Origin: Allohoeflea poritis
GTDB lineage: Bacteria; Pseudomonadota; Alphaproteobacteria; Rhizobiales; Rhizobiaceae
Length of the DNA stretch: 64,000 bases
NCBI RefSeq assembly: GCF_027889715.1
Contig: NZ_JAPJZH010000015.1
Location: forward strand, 1 to 64,000
Direction of reading: 5' to 3'
Positions 11,068-20,640 of this stretch are shown piece after piece; positions within the stretch are counted from its first letter, which is position 1; every line of letters starts with the position of its first letter. Below the pieces are notes generated by a model that did not search any database, was not told the origin of the DNA, and was given only the letters and a program-made list of their open reading frames with translations. The position numbers were made by a program, and so were the translations under genes.

Positions 11068-12581
11068 GCCATTTCCCCCGCCATCATCAGGCCGATGGAT
11101 TCCCGGTCCCGCGACGGCGCGGTGCCGAGCTTCCCGTCATGAATCACCAATATGCGGTCGGCAAGACCAAGCACTTCATCGAGATCCTCAGAGATCAGGA
11201 TGATGCCCGCACCCCGCGCCCGCGCTTCCAGCAGCCTGCGGGCGACTTCGGCCGCTGCTCCCATATCGAGACCACGTGTCGGCTGGTTCGCAAGTATGAG
11301 GCTCGGCATTTGCTCGAACACACGGGCAAGGATCAGCTTCTGAATATTGCCGCCGGAAAGCAGCCTTGCCGGCGCCTGGACACCCGGCCCACGCACATCG
11401 TAAGCTTCTGTCAGGCGTTCGGCATTGCGCACGATCGCCTCGCGTCGAAGCAGGCCGTTTTTCTGGACCTCTTCATCGTCCAGCCGTTCGATCACCATGT
11501 TTTCCGCGACGCTCATCGAGCCGACAATGCCATCGTGGTGGCGGTCCTCCGGGATACGCCCGACCCCGGCCCCGATCATTGCTGTGGGGCTGAAGTCATG
11601 CAACGTTTTGCCACCAATCTCGATCGTGCCCGATTGCGGTTGCACGGTTCCGGAGATAACGCCGGCAAGCGCCGCCTGACCGTTGCCGGAAACCCCGGCA
11701 ATACCGACAATTTCGTTACCGCACACATCGAGTTCCGGTATCTCCAGCGTGTCGCGCTCGGAGCGCCCCGGAACGCGGATATCCCGCAGTGAAAGAACGG
11801 GCGCGCCGGGCTCCATGGCGCTGCGCTCAGTCCGCTCTGTGTCGGCACCGACCATCATGCGTGCAATTGTGCGTTCATCGGCATCGGCCGTGGCGATCTC
11901 GCCGACATTGGCGCCGTGGCGCAGAACCGCGATCCGGTGCGAGAACGCCAGCACTTCACGCAGCTTGTGCGAAATGAAGATCACCGACAGCCCGTCCCGC
12001 GCCATCGCTCCGATATTTTCGAAAAGCGTGTCGGCCTCCTGCGGCGTCAGCACCGCGGTCGGCTCGTCCAGCACCAGAATACGCACATCGCGGTACAGTG
12101 CTTTCAGGATCTCCACGCGCTGGCGTTCTCCGACAGACAGCCGCCCGACGGGAACATCGAGCGGCGCGCTGAGCCCGCTGCGCGTCATGATAGTCTGGAT
12201 CTTTTCCGCGGCTGCACGCCGGTTGCGGTGAAGCGCCCGCAGATTTTCCGAGCCCATGACGATGTTGTCGAGTGCATTGAGGTTCTCGGCCAGTGTGAAG
12301 TGCTGGTGCACCATTCCGACACCGGCTGCGATCGCCGCCTGCGGGTGGCCAAGCGGCAAGGCACGCAAGGCGCCGCTCTCATCGGCCACCTCGACACTGC
12401 CCTCATCCGGCAGATAGTGACCGAACAGCATGTTCATCAGGGTCGTCTTGCCGGCGCCGTTTTCGCCGAGCAGAGCCAGGACCTCGCCCTTGTTAAGGGT
12501 CAGGCTGACATCGTTGTTGGCGACAACCGAACCGAAGCGCTTGCTCAGCCCGTTCAGCGACAGGACCTTGTCGGAAGCCAT
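11064..12581 (-). CDS. ABC transporter ATPase with two nucleotide-binding domains (BMP/sugar-nucleoside type)
   Basis: The 505 residues contain two ABC domains. The first has an intact Walker A (GENGAGKTT), signature (LSVGERQRVE) and Walker B (LVLDEPT). The second has the degenerate P-loop GVSGNGQAA and signature LSGGNIQK, the usual asymmetry of RbsA/MglA/YufO-type ATPases. It energises the two downstream permeases. It is separated from its binding-protein gene by a terminator-like hairpin, so it is probably expressed below the binding protein. Confidence 0.94.
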   Translation of the reverse strand: MASDKVLSLNGLSKRFGSVVANNDVSLTLNKGEVLALLGENGAGKTTLMNMLFGHYLPDEGSVEVADESGALRALPLGHPQAAIAAGVGMVHQHFTLAENLNALDNIVMGSENLRALHRNRRAAAEKIQTIMTRSGLSAPLDVPVGRLSVGERQRVEILKALYRDVRILVLDEPTAVLTPQEADTLFENIGAMARDGLSVIFISHKLREVLAFSHRIAVLRHGANVGEIATADADERTIARMMVGADTERTERSAMEPGAPVLSLRDIRVPGRSERDTLEIPELDVCGNEIVGIAGVSGNGQAALAGVISGTVQPQSGTIEIGGKTLHDFSPTAMIGAGVGRIPEDRHHDGIVGSMSVAENMVIERLDDEEVQKNGLLRREAIVRNAERLTEAYDVRGPGVQAPARLLSGGNIQKLILARVFEQMPSLILANQPTRGLDMGAAAEVARRLLEARARGAGIILISEDLDEVLGLADRILVIHDGKLGTAPSRDRESIGLMMAGEMA

Positions 12582-12600
12582 GATTGACTAATTCTGCAAG

Positions 12601-12636
12601 AGATAAAGAAACGGGCCGCGCATGGTGCACGGCCCG
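12601..12636 (-). terminator. Intra-operon hairpin between binding protein and ATPase genes
   Basis: Arms CGGGCCG (12612-12618) and CGGCCCG (12630-12636), extendable with one mismatch, are followed on the minus strand by the U-rich TTTCTTTATCT. Its place just after the binding-protein stop suggests partial termination that leaves the binding protein in excess over the membrane components. Confidence 0.7.
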
Positions 12637-12646
12637 AGGGTCTGTT

Positions 12647-13639
12647 CTAGTTGTCGGAAACCGGCCGCGCGTCATTGACGTTGACGCGGAAGAGCCCATC
12701 CATGATCTCGGCTTCCTTTTCCCGCGTTGCGGTCACGACCTCCGCCGGAACCAGCGCCTCGTCAAGAACGAGCGAGCCGCCGCCATAGCCCATGAAGCTG
12801 AACTGGCCGTAGTCGGCGGCCTCGAAGTTGCCGGACTTCACATTGGCGATGGCCTTGTCGATGGTCGGCTCCATGTGCCACAGCGCCGAGGCCAGGATCG
12901 TACCGGGATAATCGCCTGAAGTATCGATGACGTTTCCGACCGCCTTGACGCCGCGCTCGACGGCGGCGTCCGAGACGCCGAAGCGCTCGGCATACATGAT
13001 GTCCGCCCCGGCATCCATCATGGCGAATGCGCTTTCCTTGGCCTTCGGTGGGTCATACCAGCTATCGATGAAGTTGACGATGAACTTGACGTCCGGGTTG
13101 ACCGCGCGCGCGCCGTCCATAAAGGCATTCATCAGACGGTTCACCTCCGGGATGGCATAGCCGCCGACCATCCCGATCACGTTCGATTCCGTCGCCGAGC
13201 CGGCGATCATCCCCGAAAGATAGGACGGCTCGTGAATCCAGTTGTCGAACACCGCGAAATTCGGTGCCACCGGACCGAAAGACGATCCCATCAGGAATGC
13301 GGTATCCGGGTAGTCCTTGGCGACTTTCCGCGCCGCCCGCTCGAGGCCGAAGACCTCGCCGACGATCAGGTCCTGACCCTGCTCGGCATATTCGCGCATC
13401 ACGCGCTCATAGTCCGTATTGGCGACATTTTCCGAAAAGACATATTCGATATCACCGCGTTCGGCGGCCGCGTTAAGCGCCTTGTGGATGCGGCTGATCC
13501 ATTGCTGTTCCACGGGCAAAGTGTAAATTGCCGCGACCTTCACGTCCTGGGCGGCCGCAATTCCCGTGCCGAAAACCATACCCAGGAACCCCGCGATAAG
13601 CAGAAGTCCCCTGCGCGTTACACCAAGTGCTGATTTCAT
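12647..13639 (-). CDS. BMP-family ABC transporter substrate-binding protein
   Basis: The 330-residue periplasmic protein has an N-terminal signal peptide (about residues 1-30, ending GTGIAAAQ, no lipobox). A Bmp/PnrA-type fold follows, beginning KVAAIYTLPVEQQWI and including DTAFLMGSSFG and NVIGMVGGY. Family members bind nucleosides or related purines. The start at 13639 is set by a strong GGAGGAAACAAA before the ATG; an 11-codon upstream alternative is less likely. It heads the importer operon. Confidence 0.92.
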   Translation of the reverse strand: MKSALGVTRRGLLLIAGFLGMVFGTGIAAAQDVKVAAIYTLPVEQQWISRIHKALNAAAERGDIEYVFSENVANTDYERVMREYAEQGQDLIVGEVFGLERAARKVAKDYPDTAFLMGSSFGPVAPNFAVFDNWIHEPSYLSGMIAGSATESNVIGMVGGYAIPEVNRLMNAFMDGARAVNPDVKFIVNFIDSWYDPPKAKESAFAMMDAGADIMYAERFGVSDAAVERGVKAVGNVIDTSGDYPGTILASALWHMEPTIDKAIANVKSGNFEAADYGQFSFMGYGGGSLVLDEALVPAEVVTATREKEAEIMDGLFRVNVNDARPVSDN

Positions 13640-13763
13640 TTTGTTTCCTCCCTGCCATGAAAAGAGTTTCATAATTTTATCAAAAAGTCAAAAATTTGAA
13701 ATTCGTTACAGCAAGAAAACTCTGGACAATAATTCAGTCAAGCCGAGATGGATTTCGGTGCGA

Positions 13764-14951
13764 TCAACCAGTGGTTTGCGGCTGTTCCAGACGACGCCAG
13801 CGCCCCAGCAGATAATGAACTGAAATCCCAAGAACATAGCAAAGCATGATCGTCATGATCATGCCGTCATAGCCGAGGGAAACCAGGATGGCGAGCGTGA
13901 CCGGCGTGCCGCAAGTGTTGCCGAGATTGCCCGTTTGCGCCATGGCGCCATTGGCCATGGCCTGTGTCTGCGGGGTCCGGTTTAACTGCGGAACCGCGGC
14001 GAAGCTGGCGCCCTGAACAAGTCCGAGCGCGCCGAACAGCAAGATGCAAAGCCAGGCATTACCGGGGTCAAGCCACAATGCGGCTGCGACGCCCAGTGCA
14101 ATCGCAAAACCGGCGATTACGACATTGACTGCGCTGGTGAAACGCAACATCGCCATGCCGGCCGTCATCGAACTGACGATACTTGCGAGCGGCATGGACG
14201 CTGCAACGAAAGTCCTGTTTTCAGCGGAAACCGTGTCCGGCAACAGGGTCAGAAGCGAAACGAAGCTGAACGTGTAGAAAAGCCAGCCCAGCGCAGGCGC
14301 CGCCATATGCGGCGACCGGTAGATCGCCCCGTGCTGCTTGAGGATGTGGACGATACCGGGCATCGTCCGCTCGGCGTCCGCCGGCAAAACCGTCGGCAGC
14401 CAAAAATAGAGCAGGATGGCGACAATCGACGTCACGGTCGCATGGGCGATAAACATCACGTGCAGCCCGTGCGCCGAGACCAGCGGAATACCGAGCCAGG
14501 CGACCACGGAAAAGGCCACGCCGAAAAATGTGCCCCAAAGTGTCAGCGTATACGGACGATGCCGTTCGGCGCTGATCTGCGCGATCAGTGTCGGGGCCGC
14601 GACGACGATGATGAGATGGGATATGCCTTCAACGAAACGGCTGATCATCATCAGGCCGAACGGCGGCAACGTGGCCTGGTATGCCGAAACGGCGGCACCG
14701 AGAACCAACGCCCACAGGAGCAACCGCCGAAAGCCCAGGCGGGCGATGACCATTCCGGCCGAGGTCCCGAGCACTATGCCAATGAAGCTGATGATGGAAA
14801 CCAGAAAACCGACTTCCGCGCCGGCCCCCGGATAATGTTCCTGAACGGTCGGAAATACGACGGCCATCTTTGCAAACTGCGCCGCCGCGCAAAGCCCGGC
14901 CGCCCAGAGCAGGATAACCAGTCCGAATCGCGTACCGTCTTGCCCGTTCAT
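13764..14951 (-). CDS. Major facilitator superfamily transporter
   Basis: The 395-residue protein has about 12 hydrophobic segments arranged as two halves, with the MFS loop-2/3 motif region MVIARLGFRRLLL after helix 2 and GTFFGVAFSVVAWLGIP after helix 4. Substrate cannot be assigned. It lies between the BMP importer and an unknown lipoprotein gene on the same strand, 39 bases after the latter's stop; no regulator of its own is visible. Confidence 0.85.
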   Translation of the reverse strand: MNGQDGTRFGLVILLWAAGLCAAAQFAKMAVVFPTVQEHYPGAGAEVGFLVSIISFIGIVLGTSAGMVIARLGFRRLLLWALVLGAAVSAYQATLPPFGLMMISRFVEGISHLIIVVAAPTLIAQISAERHRPYTLTLWGTFFGVAFSVVAWLGIPLVSAHGLHVMFIAHATVTSIVAILLYFWLPTVLPADAERTMPGIVHILKQHGAIYRSPHMAAPALGWLFYTFSFVSLLTLLPDTVSAENRTFVAASMPLASIVSSMTAGMAMLRFTSAVNVVIAGFAIALGVAAALWLDPGNAWLCILLFGALGLVQGASFAAVPQLNRTPQTQAMANGAMAQTGNLGNTCGTPVTLAILVSLGYDGMIMTIMLCYVLGISVHYLLGRWRRLEQPQTTG

Positions 14952-14990
14952 GGGTGAGCGTTTACCGCGAATACGCTGATAGCCGCCAGA

Positions 14991-15692
14991 CTATTTTGCT
15001 GTGCAGCCGCGACCGCCGAGCAGGAATTCGGGCTTGCAAAGAAACTGCCAGGTTTTTCCGGCCGGTTTGCTGACGATTTTCCCGCTGGCATCTTCAACCC
15101 AGATTTCGGAACCGCCCCTGCGCAGCCTGCCGCGAATATAGTAATCGGCGCCTTCCCGTGCCTTGAACGACAGCTTGCTCTCCACAGCATAGGTCGCACG
15201 ACCGGGTCTGGCGACTTTGCGCGGATCGAAATACTCCTCCCCCGAAACCACAACCACAATATCGCTGGCCGGAATTGCTCGACCGATAGGCCCGACATAG
15301 ACCGGATTTCGTGGGTCTTCCGTAAAATGCGTGCGGTCGGTGATGTCATCAAATGTGTGATATATCTTGTCGTTGTACTCGATCTTCTCCACATAAAAGA
15401 GATCGACCTTGGTCGGCAGCAAATCGACTTCCTGTTCATCACCGAGCAGCGATTCCTCTGTGCCGCCACCCGTTCTGTACTGCCATTCGGGCCTGTTTGA
15501 GTCGGATTTCTTGAATGTGTAGATATTCGACCAGCTATCGTGCAGTGTTGCCTTGGGGCCGGGTACCGGAATGTCCTGCCCGGGAGGAATGGTCACGTGT
15601 TTGCAGGCCGCCAAAGACAATACCAGGGAGACAACGGCAATGGTGCGAACGATGCCGAGCCGACCCAAAAGTGTTTTTGTGAAAAAGTACAT
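14991..15692 (-). CDS. Predicted lipoprotein of unknown function
   Basis: I do not recognise the family. The 233-residue product starts at the ATG at 15692 with a charged tip, a hydrophobic stretch and a lipobox LSLAAC (Cys about residue 30), so it is probably a lipid-anchored periplasmic protein. The body is polar, with aromatic-rich strands (WSNIYTF, DLFYVEKIEY, YDKIYHTF-like) and near the C-terminus two Cys (FLCKPEF, GRGCTAK). An open 40-codon extension upstream is unlikely because it would bury the signal peptide. Confidence 0.7.
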   Translation of the reverse strand: MYFFTKTLLGRLGIVRTIAVVSLVLSLAACKHVTIPPGQDIPVPGPKATLHDSWSNIYTFKKSDSNRPEWQYRTGGGTEESLLGDEQEVDLLPTKVDLFYVEKIEYNDKIYHTFDDITDRTHFTEDPRNPVYVGPIGRAIPASDIVVVVSGEEYFDPRKVARPGRATYAVESKLSFKAREGADYYIRGRLRRGGSEIWVEDASGKIVSKPAGKTWQFLCKPEFLLGGRGCTAK

Positions 15693-15857
15693 TCCATGAG
15701 TCCATTTGTCCGCATGCGTCGGGCGCGCGGCCGTTACGCATTTACAGGTCCGATCGGCGTTGCAACTCATAGTGGGTAAAATTTCGAAGGCAAAGGCTGC
15801 GCCATTCGGCACACCAATTAGGTGTATGATGTGACCTCAATACAACACGCCTGAATC

Positions 15858-16940
15858 TCACACCTCGTCGAAGTCGAGCACCACCTTGTCCGTCAGCGGG
15901 CGCGACTGGCAGGCGAGCACGAAGCCGGCTTCCAGTTCCCATGGCTCGAGCGAATAATTGGCGGCCATTTCGACTTCGCCTTCCTTGAGGCGGCAACGGC
16001 AGGTGCAGCACATGCCGCCCTTGCAGGAAAACGGCAGTTCGATCCCGTGGCGGTGCGCAGCATCGACGACATTGTCGTCCTGCGCGCCCATGACGAATGC
16101 CTGTGAAGCGCCGTCAAGCACGGTTTCGATGGCAACGCCTTTCTCCGCGGCTTCCTGCGCCTCCCTGGACTTGGGTTTCGGCGGCGGGCTTCCCTCGGCG
16201 GGCGTGAACAGTTCAAAGCGGATGCGCTCGGACGGAACGCCGAGCTTTTCAAGCGTGGCGCGGCTCGTCTCGATCATGTCGCCCGGCCCGCACAGGAACA
16301 CATTGGCCACCGCGTCCGCGTCGAACAGGCCCGTTTCCGCGAATTTCTCGATGCGCTCCGAATCCAGCCGGCCATGCAGCAGATCGACGTCCTGTCCCTC
16401 GCGGCTCAGAATGTGGATCAATGTAAAGCGCTCCAGGAACCGGTCCTTCAGGTCTTCGAGCTGCTCACGGAAGATCACCGAGGCGCGGTCGCGGTTGCCG
16501 TAGAACATCGTGAAGGTGCTATCCGGCTCGCGGCTCAGGATCGTCTTGACGATCGAGAAGATCGGCGTAATGCCGGAACCCGCCGTGAAGGCGACATAAT
16601 GGTTGCGCGCCTCGGCGGATGGCTGTGCCGTGAAGCGTCCCTGCGGCCCCATCACATCCAGCGCCATGCCGGCTTCGAGATTGTCATTGGCGAAATTGGA
16701 AAAGACACCGCCCTCGACGCGTTTGATGGCAACGCGTAGCTCCCCCTCGTCCAGCCCGCTGCAGATGGAATAGGTCCGCTGCACCGGCTCACCGTCGACA
16801 TTTGCTTTCAGGGTCAGATACTGCCCCGGAACGAACGTAAACGCATCCCGCGTTTCTTCCGGAATATCGAAAGCAACGGACACGGCGTCCGGCGTCTCGC
16901 GACGCACATCGGCAATCCTCAACGAATGAAAGCGGGCCAT
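15858..16940 (-). CDS. paaE: Phenylacetyl-CoA epoxidase reductase subunit
   Basis: PaaE passes electrons from NADPH to the PaaABC di-iron epoxidase. The 360 residues contain an FAD-binding ferredoxin-reductase domain (RTYSICS about residue 55, NAD site GSGITP) and a C-terminal plant-type 2Fe-2S domain with Cys in CKGGMCCTC and VLACQ. It is the last gene of the leftward paa run, 10 bases after paaD. Confidence 0.96.
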   Translation of the reverse strand: MARFHSLRIADVRRETPDAVSVAFDIPEETRDAFTFVPGQYLTLKANVDGEPVQRTYSICSGLDEGELRVAIKRVEGGVFSNFANDNLEAGMALDVMGPQGRFTAQPSAEARNHYVAFTAGSGITPIFSIVKTILSREPDSTFTMFYGNRDRASVIFREQLEDLKDRFLERFTLIHILSREGQDVDLLHGRLDSERIEKFAETGLFDADAVANVFLCGPGDMIETSRATLEKLGVPSERIRFELFTPAEGSPPPKPKSREAQEAAEKGVAIETVLDGASQAFVMGAQDDNVVDAAHRHGIELPFSCKGGMCCTCRCRLKEGEVEMAANYSLEPWELEAGFVLACQSRPLTDKVVLDFDEV

Positions 16941-16950
16941 GTTTTATCCC

Positions 16951-17475
16951 TCAAAGACATTTGAAATAGTCGAACGGTTCCTTGCAGGCGGTGCACCGGT
17001 GGAGCGCCTTGCAGGGTGTCGAACCGAATTCGCTGACGCGCTCTGTTTCGGATGAACCACAGCGCGGGCAGTTGACAATGGTCTCGCCGAACAGCGCCCG
17101 CTTGGAGTTGGACGTCTTTTCCGGCGGTGCGATGCCGAACTGGCGAAGCTTCTCCTTGCCCTCGTCGCTGATCCAGTCAGTCGTCCAGGCGGGGCTGAGA
17201 ACCGATTCCACGCGCGCATCCTCAAACCCGGCCTGCTGCAGGGCCTCCAGCACCATCTGCTCGATGAGCTGGGTCGCCGGACAGCCCGAATAGGTCGGGG
17301 TGACACGCGCGAGAATGCGGCCATCGGCATCAGTTTCCACCGAGCGCAGAATCCCGAGATCGGCCACGGTGACCATCGGGATCTCGGGATCGGGGACGCA
17401 AGCCGCCGCGTCCCACGCCCGCGCGCGGATGGCGGCGTCATGGCCCGTCTTCATGTCGACGACCTCGGCCATCAC
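16951..17475 (-). CDS. paaD: Phenylacetyl-CoA epoxidase maturation protein PaaD (SufT/MIP18-like)
   Basis: PaaD is needed for assembly of an active epoxidase, probably in Fe-S or di-iron handling. The 174 residues have an N-terminal DUF59/MIP18 domain (PDPEIPMVTVADLGI, TPTYSGCPAT) and a C-terminal zinc-ribbon-like region with paired cysteines (CPRCGS and CTACKEP). It lies between paaC (4 bases away) and paaE. Confidence 0.95.
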   Translation of the reverse strand: MMAEVVDMKTGHDAAIRARAWDAAACVPDPEIPMVTVADLGILRSVETDADGRILARVTPTYSGCPATQLIEQMVLEALQQAGFEDARVESVLSPAWTTDWISDEGKEKLRQFGIAPPEKTSNSKRALFGETIVNCPRCGSSETERVSEFGSTPCKALHRCTACKEPFDYFKCL

Positions 17476-17479
17476 ATGA

Positions 17480-18241
17480 TCACCACGTCAGGCCCGGATA
17501 GGCGCGCTGCATATATTGCAACTCGCTCAGGATGTGGCCGAGATGCTCGGTGTGAACACCGTCGCGGCCGCCTTTCTGCATGTAGCCGGCGTTCGGAAGT
17601 TCAAGCGTTGCCTCGCCCAGCACCTGCACGACGGTCTGCCGCCACTCGTCCCGGAGCGCTTCGGTGTCGACACCGTAACCACCCGCAATTGCAGCTTTGG
17701 CGATGGCGTCGTTCTCGAAGAGCTCGCCCGTATAGATGATAAGGCCTTCCAGGGCCTCGACCATGCGCTGATGGCTTTCTTCCGTCCCGTCGCCGAGGCG
17801 CACCACCCACTCCGCCGTGTGGCGCAGATGATAGGCAACTTCCTTGCTGGCTTTCGCGGCAATGGCGGCCAGTTGCTCGTCGTCCGACTTCTCCATTTCA
17901 CGCCAAAACGGAACCATGAAGGCTGCGATGAAGAACTGCCGCACGATCGTGTGGGCGAAATCGCCGTTCGGCTGCTCGACGATCAGCGCATTGAGATAAT
18001 CCCGCTCCGGACGGGTGAACGCGAGTTGGTCTTCGTCGCGCCCCTGCCCTTCAACGGCACCGGCATAGCTGTAAAGCGACCGAGCCTGGCCGATGAGATC
18101 GAGCGCGATATTGGTCAGCGCCAGATCCTCCTCGAGCGTCGGCGCGCGCCCCGTCCATTCGCCCAGACGCTGGCTGAGAATGAGATGATCGTCCGCAAGA
18201 CGCAGCAGATAGGTGAAAAGCGTGTTGTCCTTGGCCATCAT
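17480..18241 (-). CDS. paaC: Phenylacetyl-CoA epoxidase structural subunit PaaC
   Basis: PaaC is the ferritin-like structural partner of PaaA in the epoxidase core. The 253-residue helical protein keeps typical stretches such as LRLADDHLILSQRLGEWTG and YHLRHTAEWVVRLGDGTEES. It is 4 bases from paaB and 4 from paaD, consistent with a single coupled transcript. Confidence 0.96.
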   Translation of the reverse strand: MMAKDNTLFTYLLRLADDHLILSQRLGEWTGRAPTLEEDLALTNIALDLIGQARSLYSYAGAVEGQGRDEDQLAFTRPERDYLNALIVEQPNGDFAHTIVRQFFIAAFMVPFWREMEKSDDEQLAAIAAKASKEVAYHLRHTAEWVVRLGDGTEESHQRMVEALEGLIIYTGELFENDAIAKAAIAGGYGVDTEALRDEWRQTVVQVLGEATLELPNAGYMQKGGRDGVHTEHLGHILSELQYMQRAYPGLTW

Positions 18242-18245
18242 CGCC

Positions 18246-18533
18246 TCACATATTGCCGACGTCTTCGGGGATCTCGTAGAAGGTCGGGTGGCGGTAGATC
18301 TTGCTCGCCGTCGGCTCGAACATCATGTCCTTGTCGACCGGATCGGAAGCGATGATATCGCTGGAGCGCACCACCCAGACACTCTGACCCTCACCGCGCC
18401 GCGTATAGACATCACGCGCCGCCTGCAGCGCCAGTTCGGCGTCCGTGGCGTGAATGGAGCCGGCATGCTTGTGGCTGAGGCCGTTGCGTGCCCGGATGAA
18501 GACTTCCCACAAAGGGGTCGCTGTTTCGGTCAT
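18246..18533 (-). CDS. paaB: Phenylacetyl-CoA epoxidase subunit PaaB
   Basis: PaaB is the small bridging subunit that links PaaAC dimers. The 95-residue product begins TETATPLWEVFIRARNGLSH, the usual family start, and contains DAELALQAARDVYTRR. I reject the longer open frame to 18761 because its N-terminal 76 residues lie in the paaA-coding region in another frame and look non-coding. Confidence 0.96.
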   Translation of the reverse strand: MTETATPLWEVFIRARNGLSHKHAGSIHATDAELALQAARDVYTRRGEGQSVWVVRSSDIIASDPVDKDMMFEPTASKIYRHPTFYEIPEDVGNM

Positions 18534-18582
18534 CGGAATACCTTTCCGCAAATCGGGATAAATTCTGGGAATGCCCGCCGGA

Positions 18583-19578
18583 CTATTCGGCGGCGACGCG
18601 TGCGGCGGCTTGGCGGTCAGCGCGTTTCTGCGCGTAGGCATGCGCCGCCTCGCGAACCCAGGCGCCCTCGGCTTCGACACGTCGCCGTGTGCGCATGCGT
18701 TCACGGTTGCACGGACCATCGCCCTTGACGACACGCCAGAACTCGTCCCAGTCGATTTCACCGTGATCGTATCCCTGTTTTTCCTCGTTCCATTTCAGTT
18801 CCAGGTCGGGAACTTTCAATCCAAGGAATTCCGCCTGGGGCACGGTGGCGTTGATGAACTTGTCGCGCAGGTCGTCGTTGGAAAAGCGCTTGATCTTCCA
18901 CAACATGGACTGCTGGGAATGCACGGACTGGCCTTCGGACGGGCCGAACATCATCAGTGACGGCCACCAGAAGCGGTTGAGCGCATCCTGCGCCATTTCC
19001 TTCTGCTCGTCCGAACCGTTGCACAACGTAATCAGGATTTCGTAGCCCTGGCGCTGGTGGAAGCTTTCTTCCTTGCAGATGCGGATCATCGCACGGGCAT
19101 AAGGACCATAGGAGCAACGGCAAAGCGCGATCTGGTTCATGATCGCGGCGCCGTCGACCAGCCAGCCGATGGCGCCGATATCGGCCCAGGTCAGCGCCGG
19201 ATAATTGAAGATGGACGAGTACTTGGCAGCGCCGGAAAGAAGTTGATCGTACATTTCCTCGCGGCTGATACCGAGCGTTTCCGCCGCCGAATAAAGATAA
19301 AGCCCGTGGCCGCCCTCATCCTGCACTTTCGCCATGAGCGCCGCCTTGCGTCGAAGGGATGGCGCGCGGCTGATCCAGTTGCCCTCCGGTTGCATGCCGA
19401 TGATCTCGGAATGCGCATGCTGGGAAATCTGCCGGATCAGTGTCTTGCGATAGCCCTCGGGCATCGGATCGTTCGGTTCGATCTTCTGCTCGGCATCGAT
19501 ACGTTCCTGGAAAGCGGCAAGGAAGGCCTCGTCCTCATCGGTCTTGCCGTCGGCGCCAATAAGCCCCTGAGAATACAT
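18583..19578 (-). CDS. paaA: Phenylacetyl-CoA epoxidase catalytic subunit PaaA
   Basis: PaaA is the di-iron subunit that epoxidises the aromatic ring of phenylacetyl-CoA to the 1,2-epoxide. The 331-residue ferritin-like protein has iron-ligand segments around [17 protein letters not shown] and [13 protein letters not shown]. It is the first of paaABCDE. Directly upstream (19611-19655) is a perfect 13-bp inverted repeat that is a likely operator. Confidence 0.97.
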   Translation of the reverse strand: MYSQGLIGADGKTDEDEAFLAAFQERIDAEQKIEPNDPMPEGYRKTLIRQISQHAHSEIIGMQPEGNWISRAPSLRRKAALMAKVQDEGGHGLYLYSAAETLGISREEMYDQLLSGAAKYSSIFNYPALTWADIGAIGWLVDGAAIMNQIALCRCSYGPYARAMIRICKEESFHQRQGYEILITLCNGSDEQKEMAQDALNRFWWPSLMMFGPSEGQSVHSQQSMLWKIKRFSNDDLRDKFINATVPQAEFLGLKVPDLELKWNEEKQGYDHGEIDWDEFWRVVKGDGPCNRERMRTRRRVEAEGAWVREAAHAYAQKRADRQAAARVAAE

Positions 19579-19610
19579 ATCCCTGATCCTTCTTTAAGTT
19601 TAGAAGGATT

Positions 19611-19655
19611 ATATGTTACGAAACAGGAAATGTCAATCATATTTTCGTAACATAT
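19611..19655. promoter_or_regulatory. Inverted repeat, candidate operator of paaABCDE
   Basis: Arms ATATGTTACGAAA (19611-19623) and TTTCGTAACATAT (19643-19655) are perfect complements over 13 bp with a 19-base spacer. They lie 32-77 bases before the paaA ATG, between paaX and paaA. Centre-to-centre spacing of 32 bp (three helical turns) fits two half-sites on one DNA face. The likely binder is PaaX, encoded immediately upstream; the sequence alone does not prove this. Confidence 0.65.
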
Positions 19656-19670
19656 TAACGATTCACCGCC

Positions 19671-20567
19671 TCAAATTCCGAACCGTTCCGCCACCTCGAA
19701 ACCCGGTTTCCTGATCGGCTCACCATCCGAGTCCGGACAAGCATCGAGCCAGGCCTCACTGGCCGCTGCCAGCTTGCGGTAAATCGAGGAAACCAGCTCT
19801 CGGGCCTCTTCGCCGCGCCAGTTTTTCGGCGTGAGTTCAGCCGGAAAAGCAGGATCGCGCAGGGCCATGCGCCGGAAGTGATGGATCAACAGGCTGCGCG
19901 CCGCCATCGCCGAGAGCGGATCGAGTTCTCCATTGCCAAGGGAGCGTTCAAGCGGCGTGAATGTATCGATCAGCTTGCCATAAAGGACTTCGACATCCTT
20001 CAGTTGCCAGGCATGAGCAACCATGTCCTTGGCGTCCGAAGCCGGATCAAGCTTCGAGTGAAAAAGGACCTCGCCGTTCTGCAAGGCCGGCGGTGCGGCA
20101 TTTTCGCCTGTATCCGGCCTCAGAAATACCGTCGGGCTGATGGCCCCGAAGCCGGCATTGCGCAATTGCTGGCGCCTTGCTTCCCGCCCTTCCCCTGCAT
20201 CCGTGGAAAGCGACAGGACGAGCCAGTTGCCGGACCAGTCGATACGGCGTGGCCGATAGATGCGTCGTGCGGCCTCTTCGAATTCCGCTTCCCCGGCCTG
20301 CGCCAGCCTGTAGTAGCTCTTGCGCCCGATCCGCAGCCGGGTCAGCCATCCATCGGCCGTCAGACGCGACATAGCGGCGCGAACCGCGCCCGGCTCGATG
20401 CGCAACCGTTCCATCAGTTCCTGGAGCGATCCGAGCCATAGCTCGCCGCCGCGCGGAATGACCGCATCGCCGAATATCGTTATGACGAGCGACCAGACCC
20501 GGATGCGTTCGCGGGAATGGAAATCATCGATAAGCCTTTCCAGCTCCCTGGACACGGAATCAGACAT
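19671..20567 (-). CDS. paaX: PaaX-family transcriptional repressor
   Basis: PaaX represses phenylacetate genes and is released by phenylacetyl-CoA. The 298-residue protein has an N-terminal winged helix (SLQELMERLRIEPGAVRAAMSRLTADGWL), then the PaaX core (RRIYRPRRIDWSGNW) and the C-terminal domain. I start at 20567 (SDSVSRELERL); a 33-codon extension upstream is open but overlaps the TetR gene end. It sits between the TetR gene and paaA in the leftward run. Confidence 0.93.
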   Translation of the reverse strand: MSDSVSRELERLIDDFHSRERIRVWSLVITIFGDAVIPRGGELWLGSLQELMERLRIEPGAVRAAMSRLTADGWLTRLRIGRKSYYRLAQAGEAEFEEAARRIYRPRRIDWSGNWLVLSLSTDAGEGREARRQQLRNAGFGAISPTVFLRPDTGENAAPPALQNGEVLFHSKLDPASDAKDMVAHAWQLKDVEVLYGKLIDTFTPLERSLGNGELDPLSAMAARSLLIHHFRRMALRDPAFPAELTPKNWRGEEARELVSSIYRKLAAASEAWLDACPDSDGEPIRKPGFEVAERFGI

Positions 20568-20640
20568 GCCGTCTTTATTGCCTGTCCGGTCCGCCAGGGC
20601 AACGTCAGAAGCAAAAATTCCGCGATAACAATAGCTTGGA

